64,000 nt of DNA, from the NCBI GenBank assembly GCA_016714815.1, contig JADKBZ010000003.1, forward strand, positions 310,001 to 374,000. Reading direction: 5' to 3'. Of this stretch, positions 25,101-33,892 are shown piece by piece. Both the position numbers and the translations under genes were made by a program. How positions within the stretch are numbered: the first letter of the stretch is position 1; the number at the start of each line of letters is the position of its first letter. Source of the DNA: Holophagales bacterium (GTDB lineage Bacteria; Acidobacteriota; Thermoanaerobaculia; UBA5066). The notes beneath the pieces are model-generated. The model saw nothing but the letters and a program-made list of their open reading frames with translations, was not told where the DNA came from and did not search any database.

Positions 25101-26137
25101 GGGGCGCCGCGCTTCTCCCGCCGCGCCACTCGCTGGGCGGCGAGACACGCCGCCCCGTGGCGCACGGCGATCAGCTCTCCGGCGATTGCGACCGCCAGCT
25201 CCTCGGGAGTCTCGGCGCCGATTTCCTGCCCGATGGGCGCGTAGAGGGCGTCGACGCGGGCCGGATCGGCGCCGTCCGAAAGGAGCTGCTCCACCATGAG
25301 CCGTGTCTTTCTCCGGCTCCCCATGAGGCCGGCGTACCGGTAGGGCTTCCCGATGACGGCCCGCGCGCACTCCAGGTCGCACAAGTGCCCCCGGGTGACG
25401 ATCACGACGTAGGTCGAAAGGTCGAACGGATAGGACGCCACGATCTGGGGGAAGGACCCGAGCCGGGTCTCGACCCCCGCGGGAAACCGCTCGGGCTCGA
25501 GGAACTCGAGGCGCTCGTCGGCGACCGTCACCGCGAAGCCGAGGCCCGGCGTGATCGCCGCCAGAGCCCGCCCCACGTGGCCGCCGCCGAGGATGAGGAG
25601 CTTCTCGCGGGGAAGTACGGGATCTACGAACAGTCCCGCGTCCTCGATCAGTGCCGCGTGGCCGGTCTCGAGGGAGCCCAGCGCCCTCGCCGGATCCAGC
25701 CCCTCGAGCTGCCCGGAAGCCCACTGGCCGTTCGCTCCGAGGACGGCCGTCTCACCCGTCTCGACGCGCTTCACGAGGAGCGCCCGCGCGCCCGTCGCGA
25801 CGAGGTCGAGCGCCGCGCGGTACGGCGCCGGATCGGAGAGCGGCTCGACGAGGATCCGACTGAAGCCGCCGCAGACCATGTCCGGCCCTTCCGCTTCCGT
25901 CCCCTGCATCTCGATCTGAAGGACGGCCGGACGCCGCGTGGCGAGTGCCTCGACGCAGGCGGCCAGCGCCGCCGCCTCTCCACGTCCGCCGCCGACGGAG
26001 CCCGCCATCAGCCCTTCCGGACCAGCGAGCATCTTCGAGCCGACGTGACGCGGGGCCGAGCCCTTGACCTGAACGACCGTGCAGAGCGCCAGGTCGGGCC
26101 GGCCGGAGGCGATCGCCTGGAGAATCTCGAGGCTCAT
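25097..26137 (-). CDS. xdhC: XdhC-family molybdenum-enzyme maturation protein
   Basis: A 346-residue protein with the N-terminal XdhC/CoxI domain (TVVQVKGSAPRHVGSKMLAGPEGLMAGSVGGG, then VCGGFSRILVEPL) and the C-terminal Rossmann domain (KLLILGGGHVGRALAAITPGLGFAVTVADER, TRGHLCDLECARAVIG, YAGLMGSRRKTRLM). XdhC proteins bind molybdenum cofactor and deliver its sulfurated form to xanthine dehydrogenase. It overlaps the xanthine dehydrogenase gene by four bases (ATGA at 26134-26137) and yqeC by four bases, so it must be made in step with both. Here it should serve the selenium-dependent enzyme directly upstream. Confidence 0.92.
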   Translation of the reverse strand: MSLEILQAIASGRPDLALCTVVQVKGSAPRHVGSKMLAGPEGLMAGSVGGGRGEAAALAACVEALATRRPAVLQIEMQGTEAEGPDMVCGGFSRILVEPLSDPAPYRAALDLVATGARALLVKRVETGETAVLGANGQWASGQLEGLDPARALGSLETGHAALIEDAGLFVDPVLPREKLLILGGGHVGRALAAITPGLGFAVTVADERLEFLEPERFPAGVETRLGSFPQIVASYPFDLSTYVVIVTRGHLCDLECARAVIGKPYRYAGLMGSRRKTRLMVEQLLSDGADPARVDALYAPIGQEIGAETPEELAVAIAGELIAVRHGAACLAAQRVARREKRGAP

Positions 26138-28701
26138 ACCTTCTTCTTCCGGCTGTAGGGCGTCCCCAGGAGCGGGAGCTCGGTGCGGAACTCGCCATCA
26201 CGGTTGAAGTAGGCCCCGGCCACCGCGGGCGCCGTCGGAATCGTCGCGATCTCGCCGAGGCCCTTCGCTCCGAACGCCTTCGGGTCGGGGTTCTTCTCGA
26301 TGATGATCGACTCGATCGGCGGGACCTTCGAGTCCTTGAAGAGCCCGAGCGTTCCGTACTTGACCTGCGGCTCCCCGTCCTTGAGCGGGAAGTCCTCCGT
26401 CAGGCCGTATCCGAGCCCCATGACGACGCCCCCTTCGATCTGGGCCTCCACCTGGACCGGATTGATGGCCCGGCCGACGTCGTGGGCCGCGACGACCTTC
26501 TCGAGCATCCCGCTGGCGTCGAGGAGGACGACGTGCGTGGCGTAGGAGTAGGCGACGTGGCTCACCGGGTTCGGCTTGTCGCTGCCGAAGGGATCCGTGA
26601 CACCGGAGAACTCAGCGTAGTACTCCTTCCCCTCGAGCTCGGCGAGGCTCGCCGTCGCGAGCGCCTCCTTCAGGGCGGCGGCGGCGCGGCAGGCGGCCTC
26701 TCCGGTGAAGAGGGTCTGGCGGGAAGCGGTCGACGTCCCGCTGTTCGGGGAGTTGGAGGTGTCGGGCGGCGACACTTCGACCTGGTCCCAGGTCAGGCCG
26801 GCCGTCTCGGCGACGAACTGCATAAGGACGGAGGCGAGCCCCTGTCCCATGCAGGCGGCGCTCGTGTAGATGACCACCTTCCCCTTCTCCACGATCAGCC
26901 GCACGCGTCCGACGTCGGGGAGGCCGACGCCGATCCCGGCGTTCTTCAGGGCGCAGGCGATGCCGGCGTCGGGGCGCTTCTCGCAGAGCTCCTTCACCGC
27001 GAGGAGGGTCTCCTTCAGGCCGGTCCCCTCGTCGCAGATCTGGCCGTTCGGGAGGGTGTCGCCCGGCTCGCAGGCGTTCAACCAGCGGATCTCCCACGGC
27101 GTCAGTCCCGCTTCCTTCGCGATCAGGTTGAGGCACGACTCGATGGCGAAGCACGACTGCGTCACGCCGAAGCCGCGGAAGGCGCCGCCGGGAGGGTTGT
27201 TCGTGTAGACGCCGGTGCCGACGATCTCGACGTTCGGGATCTTGTACGGCCCCGCCCCGTGCGTACAGGCGCGCTGGAGGACGGGCCCTCCGAGGGACGC
27301 GTACGCGCCGGTGTCCTCGAGGAGGTCCGCCTTCACCGCCGTGACGCGGCCGGCGGCGTCGGCGGCGACGACGTAGTCCATCTCGAAGGCGTGGCGCTTC
27401 GGATGGACCCGGATCGACTCCTGCCGGTCGAGCGTCAGCTTCACCGGCGCCTTCAGGTTCCAGGCGAGGAGCGCGGCGTGGTGCTGGACGATCAGGTCTT
27501 CCTTGCCGCCGAAACCGCCCCCGACGTAGGCGCTGATGACCTTGACCTTCTCCGCCGGGACGCCGAGGACGCCGACGATCCCCTTGTAGTCGTCGTAGAT
27601 GCTCTGGGTCCCGGTGTAGACCGTGAGCGTCCCGTCCTCCCCGGGGATGGCCAGGGCGCTCTCGACCTCCATGAAGGCGTGCTCGGTCTCGGGAGTCCGG
27701 AATTTCTTCCTCACGACGATGGCCGCCTCGGCGATCGCCTTGTCCGGGTCGCCGCGCTTCAACGTGTGCTTCGCGAGGAGGTTCCCCTTCGGGTGGAGCT
27801 TCGGGGCGTCATCGTCGAGGGCGCGCTTCGGGTCGACGAGCGGCGGAAGGACGTCGTAGTCGAGCTGGATCTTCGCCGCGGCCGCCTTCGCCTGGGTGCG
27901 GGTCTCGGCGGCCACCAGGGCGATGGCGTCGCCGACGTAGCGGGTCTCCTCGCCGACGGCGATCATCGTGGGCCAGTCGTGGATGATGTGCCCGTGGAAG
28001 CGGTCGCCCGGCACGTCGGCGGCCGTCAGGACGGCCTTGACGCCCGGCATCGCGAGCGCCTCGGAGGCGTCGATCCCCTTCAGGAGGATCCGGGCCTTCG
28101 GAGGACGCAGCACCGCGCCGTGGAGCATCCCGGGGACCTTCATGTCGTCGACGTAGACCGCCGCGCCGAGGACCTTCTCACGCGCGTCGACGCGCTGGAT
28201 CCTCGCACCGACGCCGAGAGCGGCCTCGTGGCCGTCGGGTATCGCGGCCCCCTCCTTGAAGATCCGCGCCGAGTCGACGATCGCCTTCTCGATCTTCACG
28301 TAGCCGGTGCAGCGGCAGAGGTTCGTGGCGAGGCCCTTCGCGAGGTCGTCGTGCGTCGGCTCCGGGTGGGCGTCGACGATCCCCTTGGCGCTGATGACCA
28401 TGCCGGGCATGCAGAACCCGCACTGGACCGCCCCGGCATTCGCGAAGGCGTAGGTGTAGACGTCCTTCTCACGCTCCGTGAGCCCCTCGACGGTGACGAC
28501 CTTCTTCCCTTCGAGCTTGTCCATCTTCTGGAGGCAGGCGCGGGTGGCCTTGCCGTCCACGAGGACCATGCAGGCGCCGCAGACCCCTTCAGAGCAGCCG
28601 TTCTTCACCGAGGTGACGTTCAGCTCCTCCCGGAGGAACTCGAGGAGGTTCACGTCCTTGCCGCAGCTGACGTCCCGACCGTTGACCTGGAAGTTCGCCA
28701 T
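26134..28701 (-). CDS. Selenium-dependent xanthine dehydrogenase, single-chain 2Fe-2S/Mo form
   Basis: An 855-residue molybdenum hydroxylase, close to the usual length of the selenium-dependent xanthine dehydrogenase family. N-terminal ferredoxin-like 2Fe-2S domain with Cys36, 41, 44 and 56; second 2Fe-2S domain with Cys94, 97, 129 and 131 (CGFCMPG, CRCTGY); then the two Mo-binding domains (about 165-850) with VGGGFGGKEDL, PPGGAFRGFGVTQ and the active-site Glu near 817 (AKGLGEIATIP). No FAD domain is fused or encoded next door, so electrons must leave to another partner, possibly YgfK. Selenium here is a labile ligand at Mo, not selenocysteine; no in-frame TGA is recoded. It probably hydroxylates xanthine or a related purine. 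It is the eleventh gene of the minus-strand set. Confidence 0.92.
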   Translation of the reverse strand: MANFQVNGRDVSCGKDVNLLEFLREELNVTSVKNGCSEGVCGACMVLVDGKATRACLQKMDKLEGKKVVTVEGLTEREKDVYTYAFANAGAVQCGFCMPGMVISAKGIVDAHPEPTHDDLAKGLATNLCRCTGYVKIEKAIVDSARIFKEGAAIPDGHEAALGVGARIQRVDAREKVLGAAVYVDDMKVPGMLHGAVLRPPKARILLKGIDASEALAMPGVKAVLTAADVPGDRFHGHIIHDWPTMIAVGEETRYVGDAIALVAAETRTQAKAAAAKIQLDYDVLPPLVDPKRALDDDAPKLHPKGNLLAKHTLKRGDPDKAIAEAAIVVRKKFRTPETEHAFMEVESALAIPGEDGTLTVYTGTQSIYDDYKGIVGVLGVPAEKVKVISAYVGGGFGGKEDLIVQHHAALLAWNLKAPVKLTLDRQESIRVHPKRHAFEMDYVVAADAAGRVTAVKADLLEDTGAYASLGGPVLQRACTHGAGPYKIPNVEIVGTGVYTNNPPGGAFRGFGVTQSCFAIESCLNLIAKEAGLTPWEIRWLNACEPGDTLPNGQICDEGTGLKETLLAVKELCEKRPDAGIACALKNAGIGVGLPDVGRVRLIVEKGKVVIYTSAACMGQGLASVLMQFVAETAGLTWDQVEVSPPDTSNSPNSGTSTASRQTLFTGEAACRAAAALKEALATASLAELEGKEYYAEFSGVTDPFGSDKPNPVSHVAYSYATHVVLLDASGMLEKVVAAHDVGRAINPVQVEAQIEGGVVMGLGYGLTEDFPLKDGEPQVKYGTLGLFKDSKVPPIESIIIEKNPDPKAFGAKGLGEIATIPTAPAVAGAYFNRDGEFRTELPLLGTPYSRKKKV

Positions 28702-28760
28702 GTTTCACCTCTTGCCGGCGCGAATCGAGTCTAGACCTCTCGCTCACTTCTCAGCGGTGC

Positions 28761-28779
28761 GCCCCGGGAAACCCAGGGC
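28761..28779 (-). other. Intercistronic hairpin between ygeX and xanthine dehydrogenase genes
   Basis: On the minus strand GCCCTGGG and CCCGGGGC can pair (one G-T wobble) around TTT. It lies in the 90-base gap after ygeX. It may be a processing site or partial terminator that sets the level of the distal genes. Confidence 0.35.
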
Positions 28780-28791
28780 TCCGGGCACGGT

Positions 28792-29991
28792 TCAGCGGGC
28801 CACGGTGAGAATCGTCCCGATCTCTTCGGGGGAACGCCCGACGACGGCCTGGTAATTCCCGCGATCCGTCGCCCCTTCCGTAATCATCAGCAGGACGGTC
28901 TTGTCCGGCCCGAGGAGTCCGCAGTCGCGGAACTCGGCCGTCGCGCCGTCCTCGTGGAGGGCGGCGAGCGCCCCGAGCGCGGCCGCCCCAGTCTCCCCCG
29001 CGACGACTCCCGCGTCCGCGAGCCCTCGCATCGCCTCGCGGGCCCTCTCGTCGCCGATCGAGACCATCCAGTCGACCCCCTTCGAAACCCTCGGCCAGGC
29101 GACGGGAGAGGGGAGCCCGCAGTTGAGCCCGACCATGATCGAACGGTGCGGCCCCGGGACGGCGGTCATCTCGCCGGCCTTCGCCGAAACCTGGATGCAG
29201 TTCGCGTCCGCCGGCTCGACCCCGACGAGCGCCCCCTTGAAGGGCCGGCTCCGGTAGTAGCTGACGGCGGCCGACATGAACGCGCCGACCCCCATCGGGA
29301 CGACGACGACGTCGGGTGCGCCGATGCCCGCGGCCGCGAGCGCCTGCTCGATCTCCATGAAGATCGTCGTGTACCCGTCGACGACCCGTCGCGGCGTCAC
29401 GTCGTAGCCGGGCCAGGAGGTGTCGGAGATGACGAGGCACTTGTCGCTCGCCTCCTCCGCGGAGCGGGCGACGGCGGCGTCGTAGTCGCCGTCGACGACC
29501 GTGACCTCGGCCCCCTCGTTCTGGATGGCGTGGATCCGGGCCGGCACGGTGCCGGCCGGGACGAAGATCCGGCACCCGAACCCGAGGAGCCGCGCCATGA
29601 AGGCGACCGCGCGCCCGTGGTTCCCGTCGGTCGCCGCCGCCAGAGAGAAGGGCCTCAGGTAGCCGATGCGGCGGGAGAGGTCGTTGATGTTCGCCCACGG
29701 CTCCGGCTCGAACCCGAGGTGGTCGCTGAGCGCACGGTAGGTGGCCCACGACGCGCCGAGGATCTTGAAGCTCGGCAGGCCGAGCCGTTGCGTCTCCGCC
29801 TTCACGAGGACCCGCCCCACGCCGTAGCGGCGGGCGAGCTCCGGGCAGTCGTAGAGCGTCGTGGCACGGTACGCCGGCATCCGGCGGTGGAAGATCCAGA
29901 CCGAAGGGTCGGGAGCGGGCCAGCGGTGCTCGGGCCTGGCGAGCGGGTTCTTGAGGAGCGTCGCTTCCGTGGCGAGGGTGGTGGCGTTCAT
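28792..29991 (-). CDS. ygeX: Diaminopropionate ammonia-lyase
   Basis: A 399-residue fold-type II PLP enzyme. The Schiff-base lysine is Lys76 in LPSFKILGASWATYRAL; the phosphate loop and family marks are AAATDGNHGRAVAFMARLLG, SWPGYDVTPRRVVDGYTTIF and VVVVPMGVGAFMSAAVSYYR. It converts 2,3-diaminopropionate to pyruvate and two ammonia in the cytosol, which in purine-use clusters is the carbon exit towards pyruvate. It lies 48 bases after arcC and 90 bases before the xanthine dehydrogenase gene on the same strand. Length is normal (about 400). No defect is visible. Confidence 0.93.
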   Translation of the reverse strand: MNATTLATEATLLKNPLARPEHRWPAPDPSVWIFHRRMPAYRATTLYDCPELARRYGVGRVLVKAETQRLGLPSFKILGASWATYRALSDHLGFEPEPWANINDLSRRIGYLRPFSLAAATDGNHGRAVAFMARLLGFGCRIFVPAGTVPARIHAIQNEGAEVTVVDGDYDAAVARSAEEASDKCLVISDTSWPGYDVTPRRVVDGYTTIFMEIEQALAAAGIGAPDVVVVPMGVGAFMSAAVSYYRSRPFKGALVGVEPADANCIQVSAKAGEMTAVPGPHRSIMVGLNCGLPSPVAWPRVSKGVDWMVSIGDERAREAMRGLADAGVVAGETGAAALGALAALHEDGATAEFRDCGLLGPDKTVLLMITEGATDRGNYQAVVGRSPEEIGTILTVAR

Positions 29992-30039
29992 CTTCGGCCT
30001 CCGGGCGTCAGGGCGAGCGGGTTCGTCGGGGTCACGGGC

Positions 30040-30984
30040 CTAAGGGACGACGTGGGTGCCGGTCTTGCCGGCGAAGGCGAGGCTCAGGTGCGCGGGGTCG
30101 GTGATGATCGCCTCGCGGCCGCCTCCTTCGAGGAAGGCGATGACGGCCTGGATCTTCGGAAGCATGCTTCCCGGCTTGAAGTGCCCCTCGGCGACGTACT
30201 GCTTCGCCTCGGCGACCGTCATCCGGTCCACGTCGACCTGGTTCGGCTTCCCGAAATTCAGGCAGACCTTCTCGACGGCCGTCGAGATGACGAGGAGGTC
30301 GGCGCCCAGCTCCCGCGCCAGGAGGCTCGAGGCGTGGTCCTTGTCGATGACCGCCGAAGCGCCCGTCAGGTTTCCGGCGGCGTCGGCCACGACCGCGATT
30401 CCCCCGCCCCCCGCCGCCACGACGACGAAGCCGGCGTCGAGGAGGCTCTTCACCGCGTCGAGCTCGAGGATCGCCTTCGGCACCGGCGAGGCGACGACGC
30501 GGCGCCAGCCGCGCCCCGCGTCCTCGACGACGTCCCAGCCGTCCGCCGCGCGGTGATGCTCGGCCTGTTCCTTCGGGAGGAACGAGCCGATCGGCTTGTT
30601 CGGCTTCGCGAAGGCCGGGTCCTCCCGGTCGACGAGGCACTGGGTGACGACGGTGGCCGCACCTTTCTCGATACCGAGCTTCTTGAACTCGTTGTGGAGC
30701 GCGAGCTGAATGTGGTAGCCGATCGCCCCCTGCGTGTCCGCCACGCAGGAGTCGAGGGGCACCATGTGCAGCTCCTTCAGGGCGAGCTCGGAGCGGCGCA
30801 GGATGAAGCCGACCTGCGGCCCGTTGCCGTGCGTGATGACGAGGCGCAGGTCGCCGTCCGCGAGCAGCGGCGCGACGTGCCGGCACGTCTCCGCGGCCGC
30901 CAGGTACTGGTCGGGGACGGTCTGGTGCTCCTTGTCGGTGATGAGCGAGTTGCCACCGATGGCGATGACGGCCGTCCTTGTCAC
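30040..30984 (-). CDS. arcC: Carbamate kinase
   Basis: A 314-residue kinase of the amino-acid-kinase fold. VIAIGGNSLI, LVITHGNGPQVGFILRRSE, GGGGIAVV, VIDKDHASSLLARELGADLLVISTAV and GSMLPKIQAVIAFLEGGGREAIIT are all family motifs. It turns carbamoyl phosphate plus ADP into ATP, carbon dioxide and ammonia, and so is the energy-yielding step after YgeW. The start is GTG at 30984 with GAGGAGG five bases upstream; the frame is open far upstream without meaning. It lies between ssnA and ygeX. In E. coli the equivalent gene of the purine cluster is yqeA. Confidence 0.94.
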   Translation of the reverse strand: MTRTAVIAIGGNSLITDKEHQTVPDQYLAAAETCRHVAPLLADGDLRLVITHGNGPQVGFILRRSELALKELHMVPLDSCVADTQGAIGYHIQLALHNEFKKLGIEKGAATVVTQCLVDREDPAFAKPNKPIGSFLPKEQAEHHRAADGWDVVEDAGRGWRRVVASPVPKAILELDAVKSLLDAGFVVVAAGGGGIAVVADAAGNLTGASAVIDKDHASSLLARELGADLLVISTAVEKVCLNFGKPNQVDVDRMTVAEAKQYVAEGHFKPGSMLPKIQAVIAFLEGGGREAIITDPAHLSLAFAGKTGTHVVP

Positions 30985-31052
30985 GTGAGCCTCCTCGTTT
31001 TCGGCGCGGCCCTGCGGCGCGCCCGGTGTCGTGTGTTTCGTGCCGGCTGCGT

Positions 31053-32378
31053 TCAGAAACGTTCCCAGAGCGCCGCCGCGAGCCGGCGGCTTTCCGCGGC
31101 GAGGGCGGGCTCGTCGAGGTCGACCTCGAGCCTGCGGCCGTGCATCAGGACCCGGCCGCCGCAGATCGTCGTGTCGACGACGGCCTGCGAGATTCCGAAG
31201 ACCAGGTGGCCGAGGACGGTCGAATCGTCGAGCGGCGTCGGGGCGTGGTAGTCGACGAGGATGACGTCGGCTGCGGACCCCTCCGCAAGCGTACCGACCG
31301 GAAATCCCCAGAGCCGCGAGGCGATTTCCGGGTTGCGGACGACGAGAGCGCCCGTCAGCTCCATGAAACCGCAGCTCGGGTTCTCCTGGCGCAGGTGCTG
31401 CGCCCAGAGGCCGACCCGGAGCTCCTCGAGCATGGCGACCGTCATGGCGTCGGTCCCGAGGCCGACGGGAACGCCGCGGCGGACGAGGCCGACGACGTCG
31501 GCGATGCCGACCGCGTTGTTGAGGTTCGACTGGGGGTTGTGGACGACCCAGGCTCCGCTCGCCGCCAGGGCGTCCTTGTCGGCCTCGTCGCAGTGGACGG
31601 CGTGGGCCGCGATGCTTCCCTCGCGGAGGATCCCGTGCGCGACGAGCCTCTCGACGGGGCTGCGGCCGAAGCGGCTGCGGTTGGACGCCACGTCGGACGC
31701 CGCCTCGGCGACGTGGACGTGGAAGCCGATGCCGAGGTCGCGCCCCATGAGCGAGGCGCGCTCGAGGGTCTCGTCCGAGAGCGTGAAGGCCGCGTGGAGG
31801 CCGAAGAGGGCGCGCAGCTGCGGGTCGTTCGAGCTGGCGCATCTCCGGGCGAAGGACGCGTTCTCCTCGAGCCCGTCGTCGATCACGGCGGCGCCGTCGC
31901 GGTCGGAGACCTCGTAGCAGAGGCACGAGCGCAGGCCCGAATCCTTGACGGCCCGCGCGATCCGGTCCAGCGAGCCCCTCACGGCGCCGGGGCTCGCGTG
32001 GTGGTCGACGAGCGTCGTGGTTCCTTTGCGAATGGCGTCGATCAGGATGATCCGGGCGCTCATCTCGACGTCGTCGAGCGAGAGCTTCCGGTCGAGGCGC
32101 CACCAGAGGTTCTCGAGGACCTCCTGGAAGTCGGCGCTCGGCGCGGCCTTTCCGAGACCGCGCACGAGCGTCGAGTAGAAGTGCATGTGGGCGTTGACGA
32201 GGCCGGGAAGGACGAGCTTGCCCCGGGCGTCGAGAACTCGGTCGAACGGGCCCGGGATCTCCGCCGCCGGAGCGATCCGCGCGATGCGCCCCCCCTCGAG
32301 GAGCACCGCCTGCCCCTCGAGGACCCGGCAGGGACTGCCGAAGGTGATGATCGTTCCGCCCTGGATCAGGAGTCGCAT
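31053..32378 (-). CDS. ssnA: Putative aminohydrolase SsnA
   Basis: A 441-residue amidohydrolase-superfamily protein, the length of E. coli SsnA. Metal-binding marks are LPGLVNAHMHFYSTLVRG (HxH), GIGFHVHVAEAASD (HxH), IAAHAVHCDEAD and VPVGLGTDAM (Asp). Family members deaminate purine-like or heterocyclic amines; SsnA itself is tied by context to anaerobic purine use. ATG at 32378 has GAGGAGG five bases upstream. It sits between the fold-type II PLP gene (46 bases) and arcC (68 bases). A cytosolic enzyme with no signal peptide. Confidence 0.92.
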   Translation of the reverse strand: MRLLIQGGTIITFGSPCRVLEGQAVLLEGGRIARIAPAAEIPGPFDRVLDARGKLVLPGLVNAHMHFYSTLVRGLGKAAPSADFQEVLENLWWRLDRKLSLDDVEMSARIILIDAIRKGTTTLVDHHASPGAVRGSLDRIARAVKDSGLRSCLCYEVSDRDGAAVIDDGLEENASFARRCASSNDPQLRALFGLHAAFTLSDETLERASLMGRDLGIGFHVHVAEAASDVASNRSRFGRSPVERLVAHGILREGSIAAHAVHCDEADKDALAASGAWVVHNPQSNLNNAVGIADVVGLVRRGVPVGLGTDAMTVAMLEELRVGLWAQHLRQENPSCGFMELTGALVVRNPEIASRLWGFPVGTLAEGSAADVILVDYHAPTPLDDSTVLGHLVFGISQAVVDTTICGGRVLMHGRRLEVDLDEPALAAESRRLAAALWERF

Positions 32379-32424
32379 CGGGGCCTCCTCGTCGCTCTCT
32401 TCGTTCGGGGGCGCTCGCGGCCGG

Positions 32425-33882
32425 CTACGCCAGGCCAACCTCGGCGTTGAACTCGTCGATCAGCCGGTCGAAGATGACGACCTCCTCCTCGAAGAGCTCG
32501 CGCCAGTACTCCGGGTTCCACTGGGCCTGGATCTCCTCGTAGGTCTTTCCCTGCTGCTCGACCCAGGTGTAGTACTTCAGGTTGTGGATCGCCTTGCGGT
32601 CCGTGTAGGTCAGCTCCTTGAAGTAGTCGACCGACTGCCTCTCGAGGCTCCCCGTGAAGGTCCGCGCCGCGTCGATGCCGGTGAAGGGGCCTCGCGCCTC
32701 GTTCAGCTCCGCGAGGCGAGAGAGGTACATCTCGGCGCTGTCGGTGAAGACGGTCATGATGACGTCGTTCTCGTCGAGCTCCCAGTACTTCGCCGCCTTG
32801 ATCGCGGCGAGGACGTTGCAGATGCAGCTGATGCCGAGGAGGTCGAGCTTCTCGACGGACGCCTGGGGCGCCCCGGCCGAGACGAGCAGCTCCCGGCCCG
32901 CCGGCTCGTTGAAGAGCCGGAGGAGGCGCATGCAGTCTTCGTCGTCGACGGCGGCGACCGCGTCGGTGTTGCGGACGTTGTGGACCCACGGAACGTGCTT
33001 GTCGCCGATCCCTTCGATCCGGTGCCCCCCGAACCCGTTCATGAGGAGCGTCGGGCACTGGAGCGCCTCGGTGGCGACGGTCTTCATCCCCGGGAAGAGG
33101 GTCTTGAGATAGTCGCCCGCGGCGATCGTCCCCGCGCTGCCGGTGGCGCTGACCCACGCCGCCAGGCGCGTCTTCGGCGTGCGCATCCCCGCGTAGACCT
33201 CTTCCACGGCGGGGCCGGTCACGTTGTAGTGCCAGAGCGGGTTCCCGAACTCGTCGAACTGGTTGAAGATCACGTTCGCCGGGTCGGCCTTCAGCTCCCA
33301 GCACTTGTCGTAGATCTCCTTGACGTTGCTCTCGCAGCCGGGCGTCGCGATCACCTCGGCACCGATCTCCTTGAGCCAGTCGAAGCGCTCCTGCGACATT
33401 TCCTGCGGGAGGATCGCCACGGCGTGACAGCCGAGGATGGCCGAGTCGAACGCGCCGCCGCGGCAGTAGTTGCCCGTGCTCGGCCAGACGGCCTTGTGCT
33501 TCTCCGGGTCGAACTCGCCGCTGACGAGGCGCGGGACGAGGCAGCCGAAAGCGGCACCCACCTTGTGCGCTCCCGTCGGGAAGTACTTCCCGACGAGGCC
33601 GACGACGCGCGCCTTGATCCCGGTGATCTCGCGCGGGATCTCGAGGTAGTTCGGGCCGCCGAAGAGCCCCGTCTCGTGGTCGTTCTTCCAGGTGATCCGG
33701 AAGAGGTTCGCGGGGTTCACGTCCCAGAGGCCGACGCCCTTCAGCTTCGCCTTCACGCTCTCGGGTACGAGCCCCGGGTCGCGCATCTGCCGGAAGGTCG
33801 GGATGACGATTCCCCTCTCCCGGCAGCGCGCCGCCGTCCGCTTCCGGACCTCGGGGTCGACGGTCTTGATGATGCGTGACAT
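32425..33882 (-). CDS. Fold-type II PLP-dependent enzyme of the purine cluster, substrate unknown
   Basis: A 485-residue protein of the cysteine-synthase/tryptophan-synthase-beta superfamily. The PLP lysine is likely Lys107 in PTGAHKVGAAFGC. Other marks are AVWPSTGNYCRGGAFDSAILGCHAVAILP, NQFDEFGNPLWHY and AWVSATGSAGTIAAGDYL. It is long for the superfamily, with a C-terminal extension rich in acidic and aromatic residues (about 410-485). Its place between ygeW (10 bases) and ssnA (46 bases) says it belongs to purine breakdown; it may act on an amino acid formed after ring opening, a second step beside YgeX. I cannot assign the reaction. Confidence 0.85.
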   Translation of the reverse strand: MSRIIKTVDPEVRKRTAARCRERGIVIPTFRQMRDPGLVPESVKAKLKGVGLWDVNPANLFRITWKNDHETGLFGGPNYLEIPREITGIKARVVGLVGKYFPTGAHKVGAAFGCLVPRLVSGEFDPEKHKAVWPSTGNYCRGGAFDSAILGCHAVAILPQEMSQERFDWLKEIGAEVIATPGCESNVKEIYDKCWELKADPANVIFNQFDEFGNPLWHYNVTGPAVEEVYAGMRTPKTRLAAWVSATGSAGTIAAGDYLKTLFPGMKTVATEALQCPTLLMNGFGGHRIEGIGDKHVPWVHNVRNTDAVAAVDDEDCMRLLRLFNEPAGRELLVSAGAPQASVEKLDLLGISCICNVLAAIKAAKYWELDENDVIMTVFTDSAEMYLSRLAELNEARGPFTGIDAARTFTGSLERQSVDYFKELTYTDRKAIHNLKYYTWVEQQGKTYEEIQAQWNPEYWRELFEEEVVIFDRLIDEFNAEVGLA

Positions 33883-33892
33883 CGCGCGCCCC

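Noticed and set aside
26134..28701. Selenocysteine codons in the xanthine dehydrogenase
   Set aside because: The frame has no internal TGA and ends in a normal stop; this family uses a labile selenium ligand instead.
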